Shown here: positions 1 to 8,629 of the stretch, in pieces
Layout of the letters: each line of letters starts with the position of its first letter
Position numbering within the stretch: position 1 is the first letter of the stretch
IMG/VR virus record: IMGVR_UViG_3300010413_000072
Span: 1 to 42,093 of that record
Direction: 5' to 3' (one strand)
DNA length: 42,093 bases
Source: a virus
Position numbers and translations under genes: made by a program
The notes under the pieces: generated by a model
Told to the model about the DNA's origin: nothing
The model's database searches: none
Seen by the model: only the letters and a program-made list of their open reading frames with translations

Positions 1-144
1 AGCGCCAGCACTGGATATAGCAGAGGCATGAAGATAACCAGTTTGCGTCGTGGAGGCCGTGGATTTAATAACCCATCGGTTATCAGCAGTACCATTTATA
101 TACGGGGCCACGGCGAATGCCGCCGGGAAAGTCCAGTTAGCCAC
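1..144. repeat. 144-bp direct terminal repeat, left copy
   Basis: Identical base for base to 41950-42093. Both copies lie in the same reading frame of one tail-fibre gene, so joining them gives an uninterrupted gene and a circular unit of about 41,949 bp. This is best read as the assembly overlap of a circular or circularly permuted genome rather than a biological terminal repeat, because a true repeat would not normally sit in the middle of a fibre gene. Read mapping across the junction would separate the two. Confidence 0.95.
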
Positions 145-1263
145 GGATGCTGTCTTATATATGGCTCCATAAGCCGTCGCTGCGGCCAATCCCGTATCTG
201 TAAACGTACAAATCTGCGTCCCATCGGCAAATCGCACATACTCGCCGTTGGCATTGCTGCCGCGTTCGATTACCCGACCCGTAGGCACGCCACCGGATTG
301 GGAGACGGTGCCGAGGATGTTTGTCTGGTTGTACTGCCTTCTCCACACTGACCAGCCAGCCGGCAAAAGGACACGAACCCACGTGCTGTATGGGGCACCA
401 TGTTCATGGTATTCTTGAGAAATCCTACCGTATGCCGATGTTGAAACAATCAATATTCCATAGGCATAACTACCCGGCGGGGCGTTTAAACCTGAGGCAT
501 TATTAACTGTATAAACACCTGCGGTGGTAAGTGAATCCCAATCCTGTGTGTCTATTACCGTCGGCCTGGATTTCACGAAATCCGTGTCATTCATAGCTGT
601 CCATACATAATCACCATAAACGTTCACACCGTCACAATATACGACCTGCACATCCCCCGCGCGTACCGTTACACCAGTCCCTGCGGCTGTTTTAATTAGG
701 GCGTTATAGGTTCCGGCGGAGTTATCCACCCGATAGGCACGTGACTCGTTCGGCACGATAATACTGCGGGCCGCCGTCCACGCCCCGTCGGTCAGCACCA
801 ACACCTCGGCGCTGTACTCGTCGCGGGTCAATGTGACATTGGCATCCGATGCCGGGGTGATTGTCGCAACAGTGATGCGATTGTCTTTCAGTGGTAACCA
901 GTTCGTTGCGCTGTCCGCTGTCGGGTCGTTGCCGACGTTGCTATTCGTCTGCGACTCGTACAGAACACCGGCGACACTGGCGAATGATCCGATGTGGTAC
1001 TCCTGACTGGTGTTCCACTCCGGCACGCCCATTTGATGCAGATAGGCGAGGATCTGCCCGTGCGTAAAGCCCAGCGCGTTAAAATCTTCCCTAGTCGGGT
1101 TTTCATTGACACCGACGATCTCCCAGCCGAGAAAGTAATCGGTGTTGAGGTTGTCATCAAGCGCGTCGCTCTGTGTTACGTCACCGAATATGGTGCGATT
1201 GGTGCCCGTCGCATTGATGCCGAATGCCAGCAGGTTTCCGTTAAATCGTGTAATTTTAGCCAT
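1..1263 (-). CDS. Tail fibre protein, N-terminal 421 codons (gene runs over the circle junction)
   Basis: ATG at 1263 follows an AAGGTGAT ribosome binding site. The frame is open to base 1 and resumes at 41949, ending at TAA 41913-41911, giving 433 residues. About residues 80-125 hold a carbohydrate-binding-like stretch (PEWNTSQEYHIGSF, then VLYESQTNSNVGNDP and NWLPL) typical of phage fibres. Around residues 237-320 lies a pyocin-knob-like segment (DWDSLTTAGVYTV ... GWSVWRRQYN). The C-terminal part has the GSNANGEYVRFADGTQIC signature and a TFP..F...PY strand pattern seen in fibre tips. It is the distal receptor-binding candidate, directly after the baseplate genes and before the two small fibre-associated genes. 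The receptor cannot be told from sequence. Confidence 0.88.
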   Translation of the reverse strand, partial: MAKITRFNGNLLAFGINATGTNRTIFGDVTQSDALDDNLNTDYFLGWEIVGVNENPTREDFNALGFTHGQILAYLHQMGVPEWNTSQEYHIGSFASVAGVLYESQTNSNVGNDPTADSATNWLPLKDNRITVATITPASDANVTLTRDEYSAEVLVLTDGAWTAARSIIVPNESRAYRVDNSAGTYNALIKTAAGTGVTVRAGDVQVVYCDGVNVYGDYVWTAMNDTDFVKSRPTVIDTQDWDSLTTAGVYTVNNASGLNAPPGSYAYGILIVSTSAYGRISQEYHEHGAPYSTWVRVLLPAGWSVWRRQYNQTNILGTVSQSGGVPTGRVIERGSNANGEYVRFADGTQICTFTDTGLAAATAYGAIYKTASVANWTFPAAFAVAPYINGTADNRWVIKSTASTTQTGYLHASAISSAGA

Positions 1264-1264
1264 G

Positions 1265-1984
1265 TCATATCACCTTTGAGGCAAAACGCCCACCAATCTC
1301 CAGCGGGTTGAATTTACTGGCAAACGCAAGTGCATTGGGGTTATTACTGAACCCGAATGTTTCATTCAATTCGGCCAATATAATACTAGCATACCGAACC
1401 CCTTGGGGTTTTGGTAGTAGGTCGAGATTCTTTATCGCTACTAGGCGTTCAGTATCGAATGATGGCGATACATACAGCGCCAGGGACATATTGTAGCGAT
1501 CTACAATATAGGCCAGCCCATCGAATGCGGTGTTGATAACGTCCTGCATACTCACCCGATCGTCAGATACCATCACAGCGTTGCCGATATTGGCGGCAAT
1601 CCGCGCCTTAATAAAGAACCGGTAATCCGCATCGCCCAGTTCGAGGGTGGTGTGTGTCGATTCGAACTTGCTTAAAAAAGGCGCCGTGTTAGCAATCACG
1701 TCGAATTTGCTATCGAACCCTCGGGCGTCCGGATTATCAGCAAATCCAAACGCTATTTTTGCAATAACAAAAGGGACCGTCCTGCTAATACCGACGATTT
1801 TGCCGATGATATCCAGCCGATCGCCAGTCGCCTGATCGATATCAAAAACGTCTCCGAATTGCTGCAGGATATCGCGCACGGACTCCCAGGTGCCCGCCTG
1901 CAGTTCGATCTCCGCCCGTGCGCGTGGCTTATCCCAATATTGTTTTATCAGGAGGTCACGGTAGGCATCGGTGAAATCGGTCAT
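1265..1984 (-). CDS. DUF2612 baseplate/tail protein
   Basis: A 239-residue protein overlapping the baseplate J gene upstream by 4 bp and ending 2 bp before the tail fibre. The N-terminus (MTDFTDAYRDLLIKQYWDKP) and the later GDRLDIIGKIVGISR pattern match the DUF2612 family found between baseplate J and fibre genes in small myoviruses. Family position suggests it plays the part of tail protein I: linking the baseplate wedge to the fibre. That role is inferred from gene order; no catalytic motif is present. Confidence 0.8.
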   Translation of the reverse strand: MTDFTDAYRDLLIKQYWDKPRARAEIELQAGTWESVRDILQQFGDVFDIDQATGDRLDIIGKIVGISRTVPFVIAKIAFGFADNPDARGFDSKFDVIANTAPFLSKFESTHTTLELGDADYRFFIKARIAANIGNAVMVSDDRVSMQDVINTAFDGLAYIVDRYNMSLALYVSPSFDTERLVAIKNLDLLPKPQGVRYASIILAELNETFGFSNNPNALAFASKFNPLEIGGRFASKVI

Positions 1985-3159
1985 GGCGGCGTTATGTCGG
2001 TGATCGTAATATTTGCGACATCCAGGCTGAATAGCCCATCATAGCCGGGACTCAGCAGCCCGTCGGTATAGGTGATGTCGTCGTCACTGATTTTGAGCAG
2101 CGTGGCGGTGAAATTATTGGCTACGCCGTACACGGGGGCGTATAACTCCGCCGCGCTGATATCCTCGGCGATGCTGAACTCGTAGGCCGCCAGTGCGTTT
2201 TTAATCGCGTCCGTATCGACCACTGCGCCCCCCGTTCCGTTAACGGTCAGCGTGATATACAGCGGAACATCGACTGGACGATCAAATGCCATCGTGTGAA
2301 CAATCGTGTACGGGGTCCCGTCCGGTTTGTATAGTATTTCATCGTATGTTCCCGTAACGGTGCCCTTGATCCCGGTGCCGCCTGTTTTATTTTTGGCGAT
2401 GGTCTCAATAATATCAGCCACAGTGCCGCCCTCGATCACGCACCATATCGTATGCGGTGCGATATTGCGGACTGCATCCAATGTGTCCTGGTCATTCTCA
2501 TAGACCACCAAGTCGGTGACCCCGGCCAGATTGCCCAATGCCGAGAACAACCCGCCGACGGTCGAGGTAGCCGGAGCCTGCAGCGATTGATTGCGGCGGA
2601 TACGCAGTTCGGCGTCCGTCTCCTCATCCCGGCCTACCGTGGCGATGGCGGGATTGGTGATCGAGAGCACGCCGATCACGATGGTGGCCGGTGTGGTGAC
2701 CGTGCCTATCCCGGCCTCCACTGCGCCGAACACCTCGGAGACCAGCGTCACCGTATTGGCGCCCGTGGTCAGCGCTTTGGTCGATGTGGTGATCCAGGTC
2801 TGCCCCAGATCGTCATCCACGGCATACCCATCGGGCAGCGTTAGATCGCGGTCCGTGGTAACCGTCACGTCGACCTGTGACCGGGTGGCCGGGCGACGGG
2901 TGATCCCGGCCAACTTGATGATCTTATTCAGCATCTCACCGGCGGAAAGGTCCGGATCGAGCTGGTTATAGAGGGCCAAGGCGAACGCCTGGGCATCGAG
3001 CCGCGCCTTGGCCTCGATGCCTACACGCTGGCCATCCGGGCTGTCCGGGTCGAGGTTGATATCGGTCCCGTAGATCGCCTGATACCCGGCCACCAGCTCG
3101 GCGTATATCTCATCGAATGTCTGGATCGACAGACCATCGGGGGTGAATGTCAGACTCAT
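1981..3159 (-). CDS. Baseplate J-like wedge protein
   Basis: The 392-residue length fits Mu gp47/P2 gpJ-type baseplate wedge proteins. The N-terminal block (FDEIYAELVAGYQAIYG, then DPDSPDGQRVGIEAK) and the middle ETDAELRIRRNQSL block are the usual baseplate-J signatures, followed by a beta-rich C-terminus. It would form the wedge that surrounds the hub and joins to the gp25-like protein encoded just upstream. The start overlaps the upstream stop as ATGA and the end overlaps the DUF2612 start, so the baseplate genes look translationally coupled. Confidence 0.92.
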   Translation of the reverse strand: MSLTFTPDGLSIQTFDEIYAELVAGYQAIYGTDINLDPDSPDGQRVGIEAKARLDAQAFALALYNQLDPDLSAGEMLNKIIKLAGITRRPATRSQVDVTVTTDRDLTLPDGYAVDDDLGQTWITTSTKALTTGANTVTLVSEVFGAVEAGIGTVTTPATIVIGVLSITNPAIATVGRDEETDAELRIRRNQSLQAPATSTVGGLFSALGNLAGVTDLVVYENDQDTLDAVRNIAPHTIWCVIEGGTVADIIETIAKNKTGGTGIKGTVTGTYDEILYKPDGTPYTIVHTMAFDRPVDVPLYITLTVNGTGGAVVDTDAIKNALAAYEFSIAEDISAAELYAPVYGVANNFTATLLKISDDDITYTDGLLSPGYDGLFSLDVANITITDITPP

Positions 3160-3512
3160 GCCGGGGTTAGCCTCTCGGTAAATCGTTCATCAAAGATGTC
3201 CACCACGTCGATCTCGATCAAGGCCTCGCGTGACCGGGAGAGCCGCGTCAACCGCAGCCGTTCGATGGCCCGGACACCTTCGGTTTTCAGCACCACCGCC
3301 TCCACCTCACGCAACAGACGCCGCTCGGTTTCACGGTTCCCCAGCAACTCGAACCAGGGCAGCCCGGCGGTGATATCGAGGAACCAATCGTCGGTGAAGG
3401 ACCGCAGCCTGGTGACGACATTCTGGCGGATAGCATCCGAACGGCGCAAATAGACCGCCCGGCCTTGACCGAACCGCCAATCCCCGTCTGCTGTCAGTCC
3501 TGATACGCGCAT
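3156..3512 (-). CDS. gp25/W-like baseplate wedge protein
   Basis: A 118-residue protein with the gp25-like fold signature: DWRFGQG near the N-terminus, then a helix (DAIRQNVVTRLRSF) and DWFLDITAGLPW, then a beta-alpha-beta C-terminus (VRAIERLRLTRLS ... ALIEIDVVD). T4 gp25 and P2 gpW homologues sit in the baseplate wedge and start sheath assembly. The ATG overlaps the spike-gene stop as TAATG, so translation is probably coupled. The acidic lysozyme residues claimed for some family members cannot be assigned here. Confidence 0.8.
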   Translation of the reverse strand: MRVSGLTADGDWRFGQGRAVYLRRSDAIRQNVVTRLRSFTDDWFLDITAGLPWFELLGNRETERRLLREVEAVVLKTEGVRAIERLRLTRLSRSREALIEIDVVDIFDERFTERLTPA

Positions 3513-4249
3513 TAGTTTGGTGTCCCAGTAGTACCCGGCGCCGTGGTGACCGGGTGGGTATGCGTTGACAGATTCTTACCGCCTGCGGTGACCTCGCCGG
3601 TAGTGCTGATATCACCTAAGGCGACCATCGTGCCGCCTGCTGGGCCGCTGAAACTGGCCGCCGATATGTTGCCGGTGCAGATGATATTCCCGTCGACGGT
3701 TAAATCGCCCGTCAGCAGCATGTCACCCGTGACGTTCATATCGCCGACGCGGGTGACATTGCCCTCATGCACATAGTTGCCCGTTTGATCACGGTTCCCT
3801 GTGTGAGTATAGTCCCCGATCTGAACCGTGTCCCCAACTTGCTTGATCGTCGTGGGAATGGGGATCAGCCCGGCCAGAGGATTGAGGCCGAGCAGCGCGA
3901 TGCCGTCGCTGTAATCGTGCATCCGCAGCTCGAGCGGCGGCTGGTAGTCCTGACCATTCCACCAGCGATCGAAACATCGCTCAGTAAAGAATAGGGCCAC
4001 ATAGTCCCCCACGGCCACCGGATACGCGGTATAGCTGCCGCCGCCTTGGGCAACTAGCACCGGTACATCGACGAACTCGGGCAGGTTGATGCTTACGCCG
4101 TCCACTATCCGATTGATCACCGGACGGCAGTTGATCGTCGTGGCGTTCACGGCGGTGACCCTGGCGATCGTGGCCGTGTGTAGATTGGATAGCGCGTTGC
4201 CTATCGCCACCATCAGCACATCGAGTAACTGTTTTTGTTCGCCTATCAT
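3512..4249 (-). CDS. Gp138-type membrane-piercing tail spike
   Basis: About 245 residues. The first ~110 resemble the OB-fold N-domain of phi92 Gp138-like spikes (IARVTAVNATTINCRPV ... VAVGDYVALFF). After this comes a repetitive beta-strand region of short TGD/VGD/VDG repeats (about residues 140-225) expected to form a triple-stranded beta-helix. The C-terminus has the STHTHP His-x-His motif that binds an iron ion at the tip of such spikes. It would be the trimeric needle at the centre of the baseplate. Start may be ATG 4249 (TGATG overlap with the hub stop) or GTG 4252; neither has a clear ribosome binding site, so coupling is likely. Confidence 0.88.
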   Translation of the reverse strand: MIGEQKQLLDVLMVAIGNALSNLHTATIARVTAVNATTINCRPVINRIVDGVSINLPEFVDVPVLVAQGGGSYTAYPVAVGDYVALFFTERCFDRWWNGQDYQPPLELRMHDYSDGIALLGLNPLAGLIPIPTTIKQVGDTVQIGDYTHTGNRDQTGNYVHEGNVTRVGDMNVTGDMLLTGDLTVDGNIICTGNISAASFSGPAGGTMVALGDISTTGEVTAGGKNLSTHTHPVTTAPGTTGTPN

Positions 4250-5079
4250 CACAGCACCGTATAATCGCCCGCTGGAAGGGCGGTAATGCTCATCGTCCAG
4301 TTCGCCCCGTAATTATCCCCACTGTAGCCCATCTCAATGGCCCTATAAAGCCCGTTCATGTGCGGGGCGGATTGACTCTCCAGCTTACACAAGGACCCGA
4401 TGCGCAATGTCGGATTCATCAGCGTGTCGAAGGTGACTTTGGATTGTTCACGGGTTGGTGTGTTGAGCAGCCCGGTGGCCGCATTGACTACTGGCACGAA
4501 ACTACTGATCACCTCGTCGGTCTTCAATACGTACAATTGTTCATCATCCACGTACCATGTCGCGCCCTCTTCCAGTAGTTCATCGAGTACCCGAGCCGTC
4601 GGACCGATCAACACACGGGGACGAACAAGCGGCTCCTGAGTCGTCGTTTTGCCCTTCCCCAGCCCGGTGGCCTGGCGCACAGCATCGAGCGCGCGGTCCT
4701 TGCCTCGAACGGTCGTGCTGATGAACGTGCCGAGCACCTGGGCGCCGCCGTCCAGACTCTCCAGCTCGGTGATGAAATCCGGCCCCTCGCGGAAATTCTG
4801 CCCGCGGTATACCGTCCCCTTAAAGATCAGCGCCATGGTGCCCTTGTAGCCCACGCGCAGGCTGACCGGGATGATCTCGTGCCCTTCGGCATCTTTGGTC
4901 AGGGCGAGACGATTGGAGGGTTGCAGGTTGTAGATCCGGCAGGTCAATTTATTGAGCCCACCGGAGACCGACTTGTTCGCGCTGAAACTGATCCGCATCG
5001 GCGGCTTGACGATAACCTCTCGCCCGCCACCCACGGAAACGGTCAGCTCGAAATCACGGTCAAATCGGGACTGGGGCAC
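4249..5079 (-). CDS. Baseplate hub protein
   Basis: I start this gene at GTG 5079, preceded by GGAG nine bases upstream and overlapping the plug gene by 20 bp; an ATG at 5106 in the same frame would overlap more deeply. The protein (about 276 residues) begins VPQSRFDRDFELTV and continues with ISFSANKSVSGGLNKLTCRI, the pattern of phage hub proteins related to gp27/gpD. The order plug, hub, spike fits a central hub trimer that carries the spike. No enzymatic domain is visible. Confidence 0.82.
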   Translation of the reverse strand: MPQSRFDRDFELTVSVGGGREVIVKPPMRISFSANKSVSGGLNKLTCRIYNLQPSNRLALTKDAEGHEIIPVSLRVGYKGTMALIFKGTVYRGQNFREGPDFITELESLDGGAQVLGTFISTTVRGKDRALDAVRQATGLGKGKTTTQEPLVRPRVLIGPTARVLDELLEEGATWYVDDEQLYVLKTDEVISSFVPVVNAATGLLNTPTREQSKVTFDTLMNPTLRIGSLCKLESQSAPHMNGLYRAIEMGYSGDNYGANWTMSITALPAGDYTVL

Positions 5080-5431
5080 CGCGTAGGTTCTCCATGTCAG
5101 CAGCATCGAGCAGATAGAGCGAGCATCGGCCCGACTCGAAATCATCACGGCGGATCGGGTCCAAGCCCTGACCGCTATTGTCCCCCACGATGAAATCGAA
5201 CGGGAAATTGCGTGACTGCATGTGCAGCACCCCGACGCTCAGTTTATAGCCGCTGGCCGTCTGACCCTGATAGCCTACATCCATCGTCCACATCTCGACC
5301 GTCGGGTGGTAGCGAAGAGATAGCGTGATCTCCTCCTCCCCGAATTGCAGGGTGTGCCGCTGGTGGGCATCGCCGTCGATGTTGAGAATTTTACTGGCCA
5401 CAAGGCGACCCCGTGTAATAACTGCGAGCAT
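5060..5431 (-). CDS. Phage baseplate plug protein
   Basis: A 123-residue beta-rich protein with the plug-family features HTLQFGEEEITLSLRYHP, MWTMDVGYQG and the C-terminal LYLLDAADMENLRG. Plug proteins close the central channel between the tail tube and hub in small contractile tails. Start ATG 5431 lies inside the end of the upstream Dit-like gene (41-bp overlap), and the end overlaps the hub start. Function is assigned from family and order. Confidence 0.8.
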   Translation of the reverse strand: MLAVITRGRLVASKILNIDGDAHQRHTLQFGEEEITLSLRYHPTVEMWTMDVGYQGQTASGYKLSVGVLHMQSRNFPFDFIVGDNSGQGLDPIRRDDFESGRCSLYLLDAADMENLRGAPVPI

Positions 5432-6161
5432 TGGCTAAGAAAGAGCACTTCACCGGTTCCAGCACTTGCTTACCCTTGTTCGTTTCGGCATCGGTCTGCC
5501 CGTTCGTACCTTCGGCCCGCTTTTGTACCTGGGCAAATTGCAGCTCGGCGAGCCGGACCTTCTGCGCCTCCAGCGCAAAGCTCGAGGCGTCGATCTCGTT
5601 ATCATAATTAATGGTCAGGGATGTGATCACCATACTATCGAGATGCCGGTATGGCATATCGATGTTGATCAATCGCTTGCTATTGCGCAATGCTTCCAAA
5701 TAATCGAGGAACGCTTCCCGGTTAGTTTTCGACCCGGCGTCCTGGTTGCCGAACAGGCTGCCGACCTGCTCCCCGGCATCCAGCAGGGCGTCGATGCGCC
5801 GGGCCGCGTCCAGGGCATCATTAGCCAGGGCGGATATCTGAGAGAGCTGGGTCTGTGTCCTGGCCGGCGCGTATTGCGACGTCATGTTGCCGATCTCGGC
5901 CTGGGTCCGGCGAAGGGCTCGCAGTATCGGCGAGGCCCGCAGATGCACATCGGACACGTCACCCTCAATGCTGATCGTCAAGGGGTCGAGAATGATGTGA
6001 TCGTTCACCACGCTGCCATCTTCGACCGGGGTGGCCGGGGCGCTGGCGGTCAGCTTATAACTCTCCCGAATCCGCACCAAGGCGGTAAAACCCCCGATGC
6101 CGATTTCCTCCTTGGCGGGGGCCTGTGTTTCGCGGTTGAGATAATCCGATAGGCGGGCCAT
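5391..6161 (-). CDS. Dit-like tail/baseplate protein
   Basis: 256 residues. The N-terminal half (GIGGFTALVRIRESYKLTAS ... ILDPLTISIEGDVSDV) matches the Dit-like phage tail protein N-terminal domain, followed by a helical middle (about residues 85-145) and a second beta region (MVITSLTINYDNEIDASSF). Such proteins form the ring joining the tube end to the baseplate. It follows the tape measure with a TAATG coupling and precedes the plug. The C-terminal 40 residues are low in order-promoting residues and overlap the next gene. Confidence 0.75.
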   Translation of the reverse strand: MARLSDYLNRETQAPAKEEIGIGGFTALVRIRESYKLTASAPATPVEDGSVVNDHIILDPLTISIEGDVSDVHLRASPILRALRRTQAEIGNMTSQYAPARTQTQLSQISALANDALDAARRIDALLDAGEQVGSLFGNQDAGSKTNREAFLDYLEALRNSKRLINIDMPYRHLDSMVITSLTINYDNEIDASSFALEAQKVRLAELQFAQVQKRAEGTNGQTDAETNKGKQVLEPVKCSFLANARSYYTGSPCGQ

Positions 6162-7591
6162 TATCGGCCCCCTGTCGATAGCTGGGCATTGGCGTTATTG
6201 AGCTGGCGCTGCAACGAGTCGTCGATAGCCCGCCCGGCAGCGGCAGGGTCATCGGTGCGCACGTCGATCTTCACGTCCTGATTCACCTGGCGATTATCGA
6301 TCCGCGCGGCCCCGGTTGGTGCAGCGTCGATGGGGATCCGGTCGATCAATAGCTGCTGCCGCAGCACGTCGTCCGGCACATCGTTGGTCCCTCTTTGCGG
6401 TGGCGGTGCCTCGTCAGCGCCAAAGCCGAAGAACTTGGCCACCGCGAGCCCGCCGGATAAAATGCCCTTGCTGATTTCTTTCCAATAGGACCACAGCAGC
6501 TTGAACCCCTCGATGATCGGATCGATGCCGTAGGTCATGAGATACTGAAACGCCCCGGTCATGGCCTTGACGATATCAATATCGAACGTGTCCTTGAAGA
6601 AGCTGGCGATCACAGAGTTGCCGCCGTTGAACGCCACGATCAGATCGTCGACGACGAGCAACAGAGCCGCGACTCCGGCGGTGATTAGCACCACAGGCGA
6701 TAGGATGACTCCCATCACACCGGCGAAACCCAGGGCCGCGATTTTAGCGACGAGGAATCCACCGGCAACAACGGCAAACACCGGTAGCAAGCGGTGGAAC
6801 GCAGCCAGCAGATCACCGATCACCCGGGCGGTTGCCTGGATTCCTGAGACGATCCATTCCCGATTGTCGGCCAGCAGTTGCGCGAAATTATCGGCCAGCC
6901 GCCCCAGCTCCGGGGCCACGCCGACCGCGACCAGTTGCTTGACGTTGTTGAGGCTGAACCACATCGAATTCAGACTTTTCTTATAGTCCTCCGCCTGTTC
7001 GACCTGTTCGCTGGTCAGCGTGCCCAGCTCCCGCGCACGGTCGCGTAGGCTGGCCATTTCTGAGTCGGTGCGGTTGAGTAGCTGCAGCAGACTGGCATCG
7101 ATGCCCAGGGCACTGGCGAAGTGTTCCTGCTCGGCCATGGACAGGCCCAGGGCGCGGAACCGCTGACGAACCTCATCGAGCACGGTGTCGGCGGTTTTCA
7201 CACGCCCCGAGGCATCCCGCACCGAGATCCCCAGCCGCGAGAAGTCGGCGCTGCCCTGAATAGCTGCGGTGCCGATGGTGGCGGTCAGCCCTCGAATCGT
7301 CGATTGCATCGCGGCGGCCGAGCTTTGATTTTGCTCGGCCATGAAATTGAGTTCTTGCAAACCGGCCACGGAGATTCGAGATTCGCGCCGCAAAGCGCCC
7401 AGCGCGTCGACGCCGGTGAGCACGCCATCGGCCCACAGACTGAACCCGGCGGCGGCGCCCTCCAGGGCAACAAACATCCCGCCCAGCAGCTTGATAGAGC
7501 CGCCCAGCGAGACGTTATAATCGGTCAGGGGTTTGGTCGAGCCGAGGAACCCGAATTTAGTGACTAGCTCTTGGACTACGGCGACCGCCAT
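6161..7591 (-). CDS. Tape measure protein
   Basis: 476 residues, the longest tail protein apart from the sheath. Long helical stretches, hydrophobic Ala/Val/Gly segments near residues 268-315 (VFAVVAGGFLVAK, VLITAGVAALLLVV) and a Gln/Asn-rich tail fit a tape measure. It is short for the class, so the tail should be short (tape length scales with tail length, roughly 1.5 A per residue by the family rule). It lies straight after the frameshifted chaperone, its usual place, and starts at ATG 7591 after AGGAAG. Confidence 0.88.
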   Translation of the reverse strand: MAVAVVQELVTKFGFLGSTKPLTDYNVSLGGSIKLLGGMFVALEGAAAGFSLWADGVLTGVDALGALRRESRISVAGLQELNFMAEQNQSSAAAMQSTIRGLTATIGTAAIQGSADFSRLGISVRDASGRVKTADTVLDEVRQRFRALGLSMAEQEHFASALGIDASLLQLLNRTDSEMASLRDRARELGTLTSEQVEQAEDYKKSLNSMWFSLNNVKQLVAVGVAPELGRLADNFAQLLADNREWIVSGIQATARVIGDLLAAFHRLLPVFAVVAGGFLVAKIAALGFAGVMGVILSPVVLITAGVAALLLVVDDLIVAFNGGNSVIASFFKDTFDIDIVKAMTGAFQYLMTYGIDPIIEGFKLLWSYWKEISKGILSGGLAVAKFFGFGADEAPPPQRGTNDVPDDVLRQQLLIDRIPIDAAPTGAARIDNRQVNQDVKIDVRTDDPAAAGRAIDDSLQRQLNNANAQLSTGGR

Positions 7592-7593
7592 TT

Positions 7594-8168
7594 TTATCTT
7601 CCTCGACTCTGCTGCAGGTGGTACAGCTCGATGTCATTCTGGATCTGTTCGAATTCCACCGCATCCAGAAAGCGCGGTGTATCCCACTGTTCGATCTCCG
7701 CTACCGATCCATAACCTTTTCGTGCCAGATGAAAAATAGTCGCATCATCATCCGTCACATTGGTGAACCGGATATAGTCGCCGCCTTCCGGCCGAACGTG
7801 GATACCCAGCCGGTAACGCTTGCGGGAAAAAAAGGGTAGCTGATCACCGTCAGGGCCGTGCTGATAAACGTGATGTAATCATCCGGGTGATCCTCCCAAT
7901 GAGCATCGCCGACCTTGGAAAGCAACGAGTTGTCGATCGATACCACATTATTGATCACGGCCTCCACGGGCTCGAATGCCGGCGTGTCCAGGAACCCGAA
8001 ATCGTTGCGCTCAACAGCGGCGGCCACTTGCGTGTAGAATGAGAATACCTTGCGGCGCTGCTTGTGCGTCATGCGGTTGAAAGTGTAAACCCGACCGTTG
8101 ATCTCCGCTTCGCCGTCCTCATAGACGGCGCGGATCATATCGAGCGCGGCTCTTTTCTGTTCGTCCAT
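7594..8168 (-). CDS. Tail assembly chaperone, -1 frameshift fusion product
   Basis: A -1 shift in the run at 7836-7827 joins the 137-codon frame to a second open frame ending at TAA 7596-7594, giving about 191 residues. The extension begins SRKRYRLGIHVRPEGGDYI and continues with LARKGYGSVAEIEQWDTP and VEFEQIQNDIELYH, a helical tail like the T-domain of lambda gpGT. The extension frame has no start of its own suited to separate expression and ends 2 bp before the tape-measure ATG, which explains the otherwise empty 163-bp gap. This is the standard arrangement in long-tailed phages; efficiency cannot be read from sequence. Confidence 0.85.
7755..8168 (-). CDS. Tail assembly chaperone, zero-frame product
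   Basis: 137-residue product made without frameshifting. It starts MDEQKRAALDMIRAVYEDGEAEING and contains the MTHKQRRKVFSFY motif, lies between tube and tape measure, and has the size of lambda gpG-like chaperones. The last 25 residues after the slippery run (ASVTGWVSTFGRKAAT...) are replaced in the frameshifted form. It would coat the tape measure during tail assembly and is not part of the finished virion. Confidence 0.85.
   Translation of the reverse strand: MDEQKRAALDMIRAVYEDGEAEINGRVYTFNRMTHKQRRKVFSFYTQVAAAVERNDFGFLDTPAFEPVEAVINNVVSIDNSLLSKVGDAHWEDHPDDYITFISTALTVISYPFFPASVTGWVSTFGRKAATISGSPM
7827..7836 (-). promoter_or_regulatory. Programmed -1 ribosomal frameshift site
   Basis: On the minus strand the run reads CCCTTTTTTT followed by CCC. 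In the chaperone frame it is decoded C CCT TTT TTT CCC, so both C CCT TTT and T TTT TTT satisfy the X XXY YYZ slippery rule with perfect re-pairing in the -1 frame. It sits 25 codons before the zero-frame stop. No pseudoknot was worked out downstream. Confidence 0.85.
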
Positions 8169-8185
8169 CCTCTCAGCCTCCTGGC

Positions 8186-8617
8186 TTACAGGTTACGGGT
8201 GGCATTGCGGAAACGGATGGTATATTCCAGCATGCCGTTTCCGTCGGTGTTGTTCTTGGTGTTGCCCGGGCGGGTGGTGATGCTGCCGTTCTCGAGGATG
8301 AACGACTCGGCGCCGGCGGTGCCGTCCCGCGTGAAATCCTCTTTCAGGCTGCCGTTAAACACTACCGGCTCTTCCTGGTTGATCGCACTGTTGAGGAACA
8401 CATCGGACCCGCTCATCTTCTGCACGCGGATGATGAGGTCGTGGACCCCGCCATCGTTGCGCTTGTTGATGTTGACCGCGCCATTCGCGCCGTTGACGTG
8501 GCTGGTGAGATCATTGACCGGGTTGAGCTCGACGATATCGCCCTCGGAAAAATCGACGATCGGAAAGCCGTTCAGCACCAGCGAGACGCTATCGGCGGAC
8601 ATTGTGATCACGGCCAT
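8186..8617 (-). CDS. Tail tube protein (DUF3277 type)
   Basis: 143 residues, beta-rich, starting MAVITMSADSVSLVLNG and with DGDIVELNP-like and GGVHDLIIRVQKMSGSD segments found in the DUF3277 phage structural family. In contractile tails this family forms the inner tube on which the sheath assembles. The ATG 8617 follows AGGGGTCC. It is encoded immediately downstream of the sheath gene (12-bp gap), the expected order. Confidence 0.85.
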   Translation of the reverse strand: MAVITMSADSVSLVLNGFPIVDFSEGDIVELNPVNDLTSHVNGANGAVNINKRNDGGVHDLIIRVQKMSGSDVFLNSAINQEEPVVFNGSLKEDFTRDGTAGAESFILENGSITTRPGNTKNNTDGNGMLEYTIRFRNATRNL

Positions 8618-8629
8618 GACGGACCCCTA

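Noticed and set aside
5466-6152. 228-codon plus-strand frame opposite the Dit-like gene
   Set aside because: Antisense shadow without ribosome binding site.
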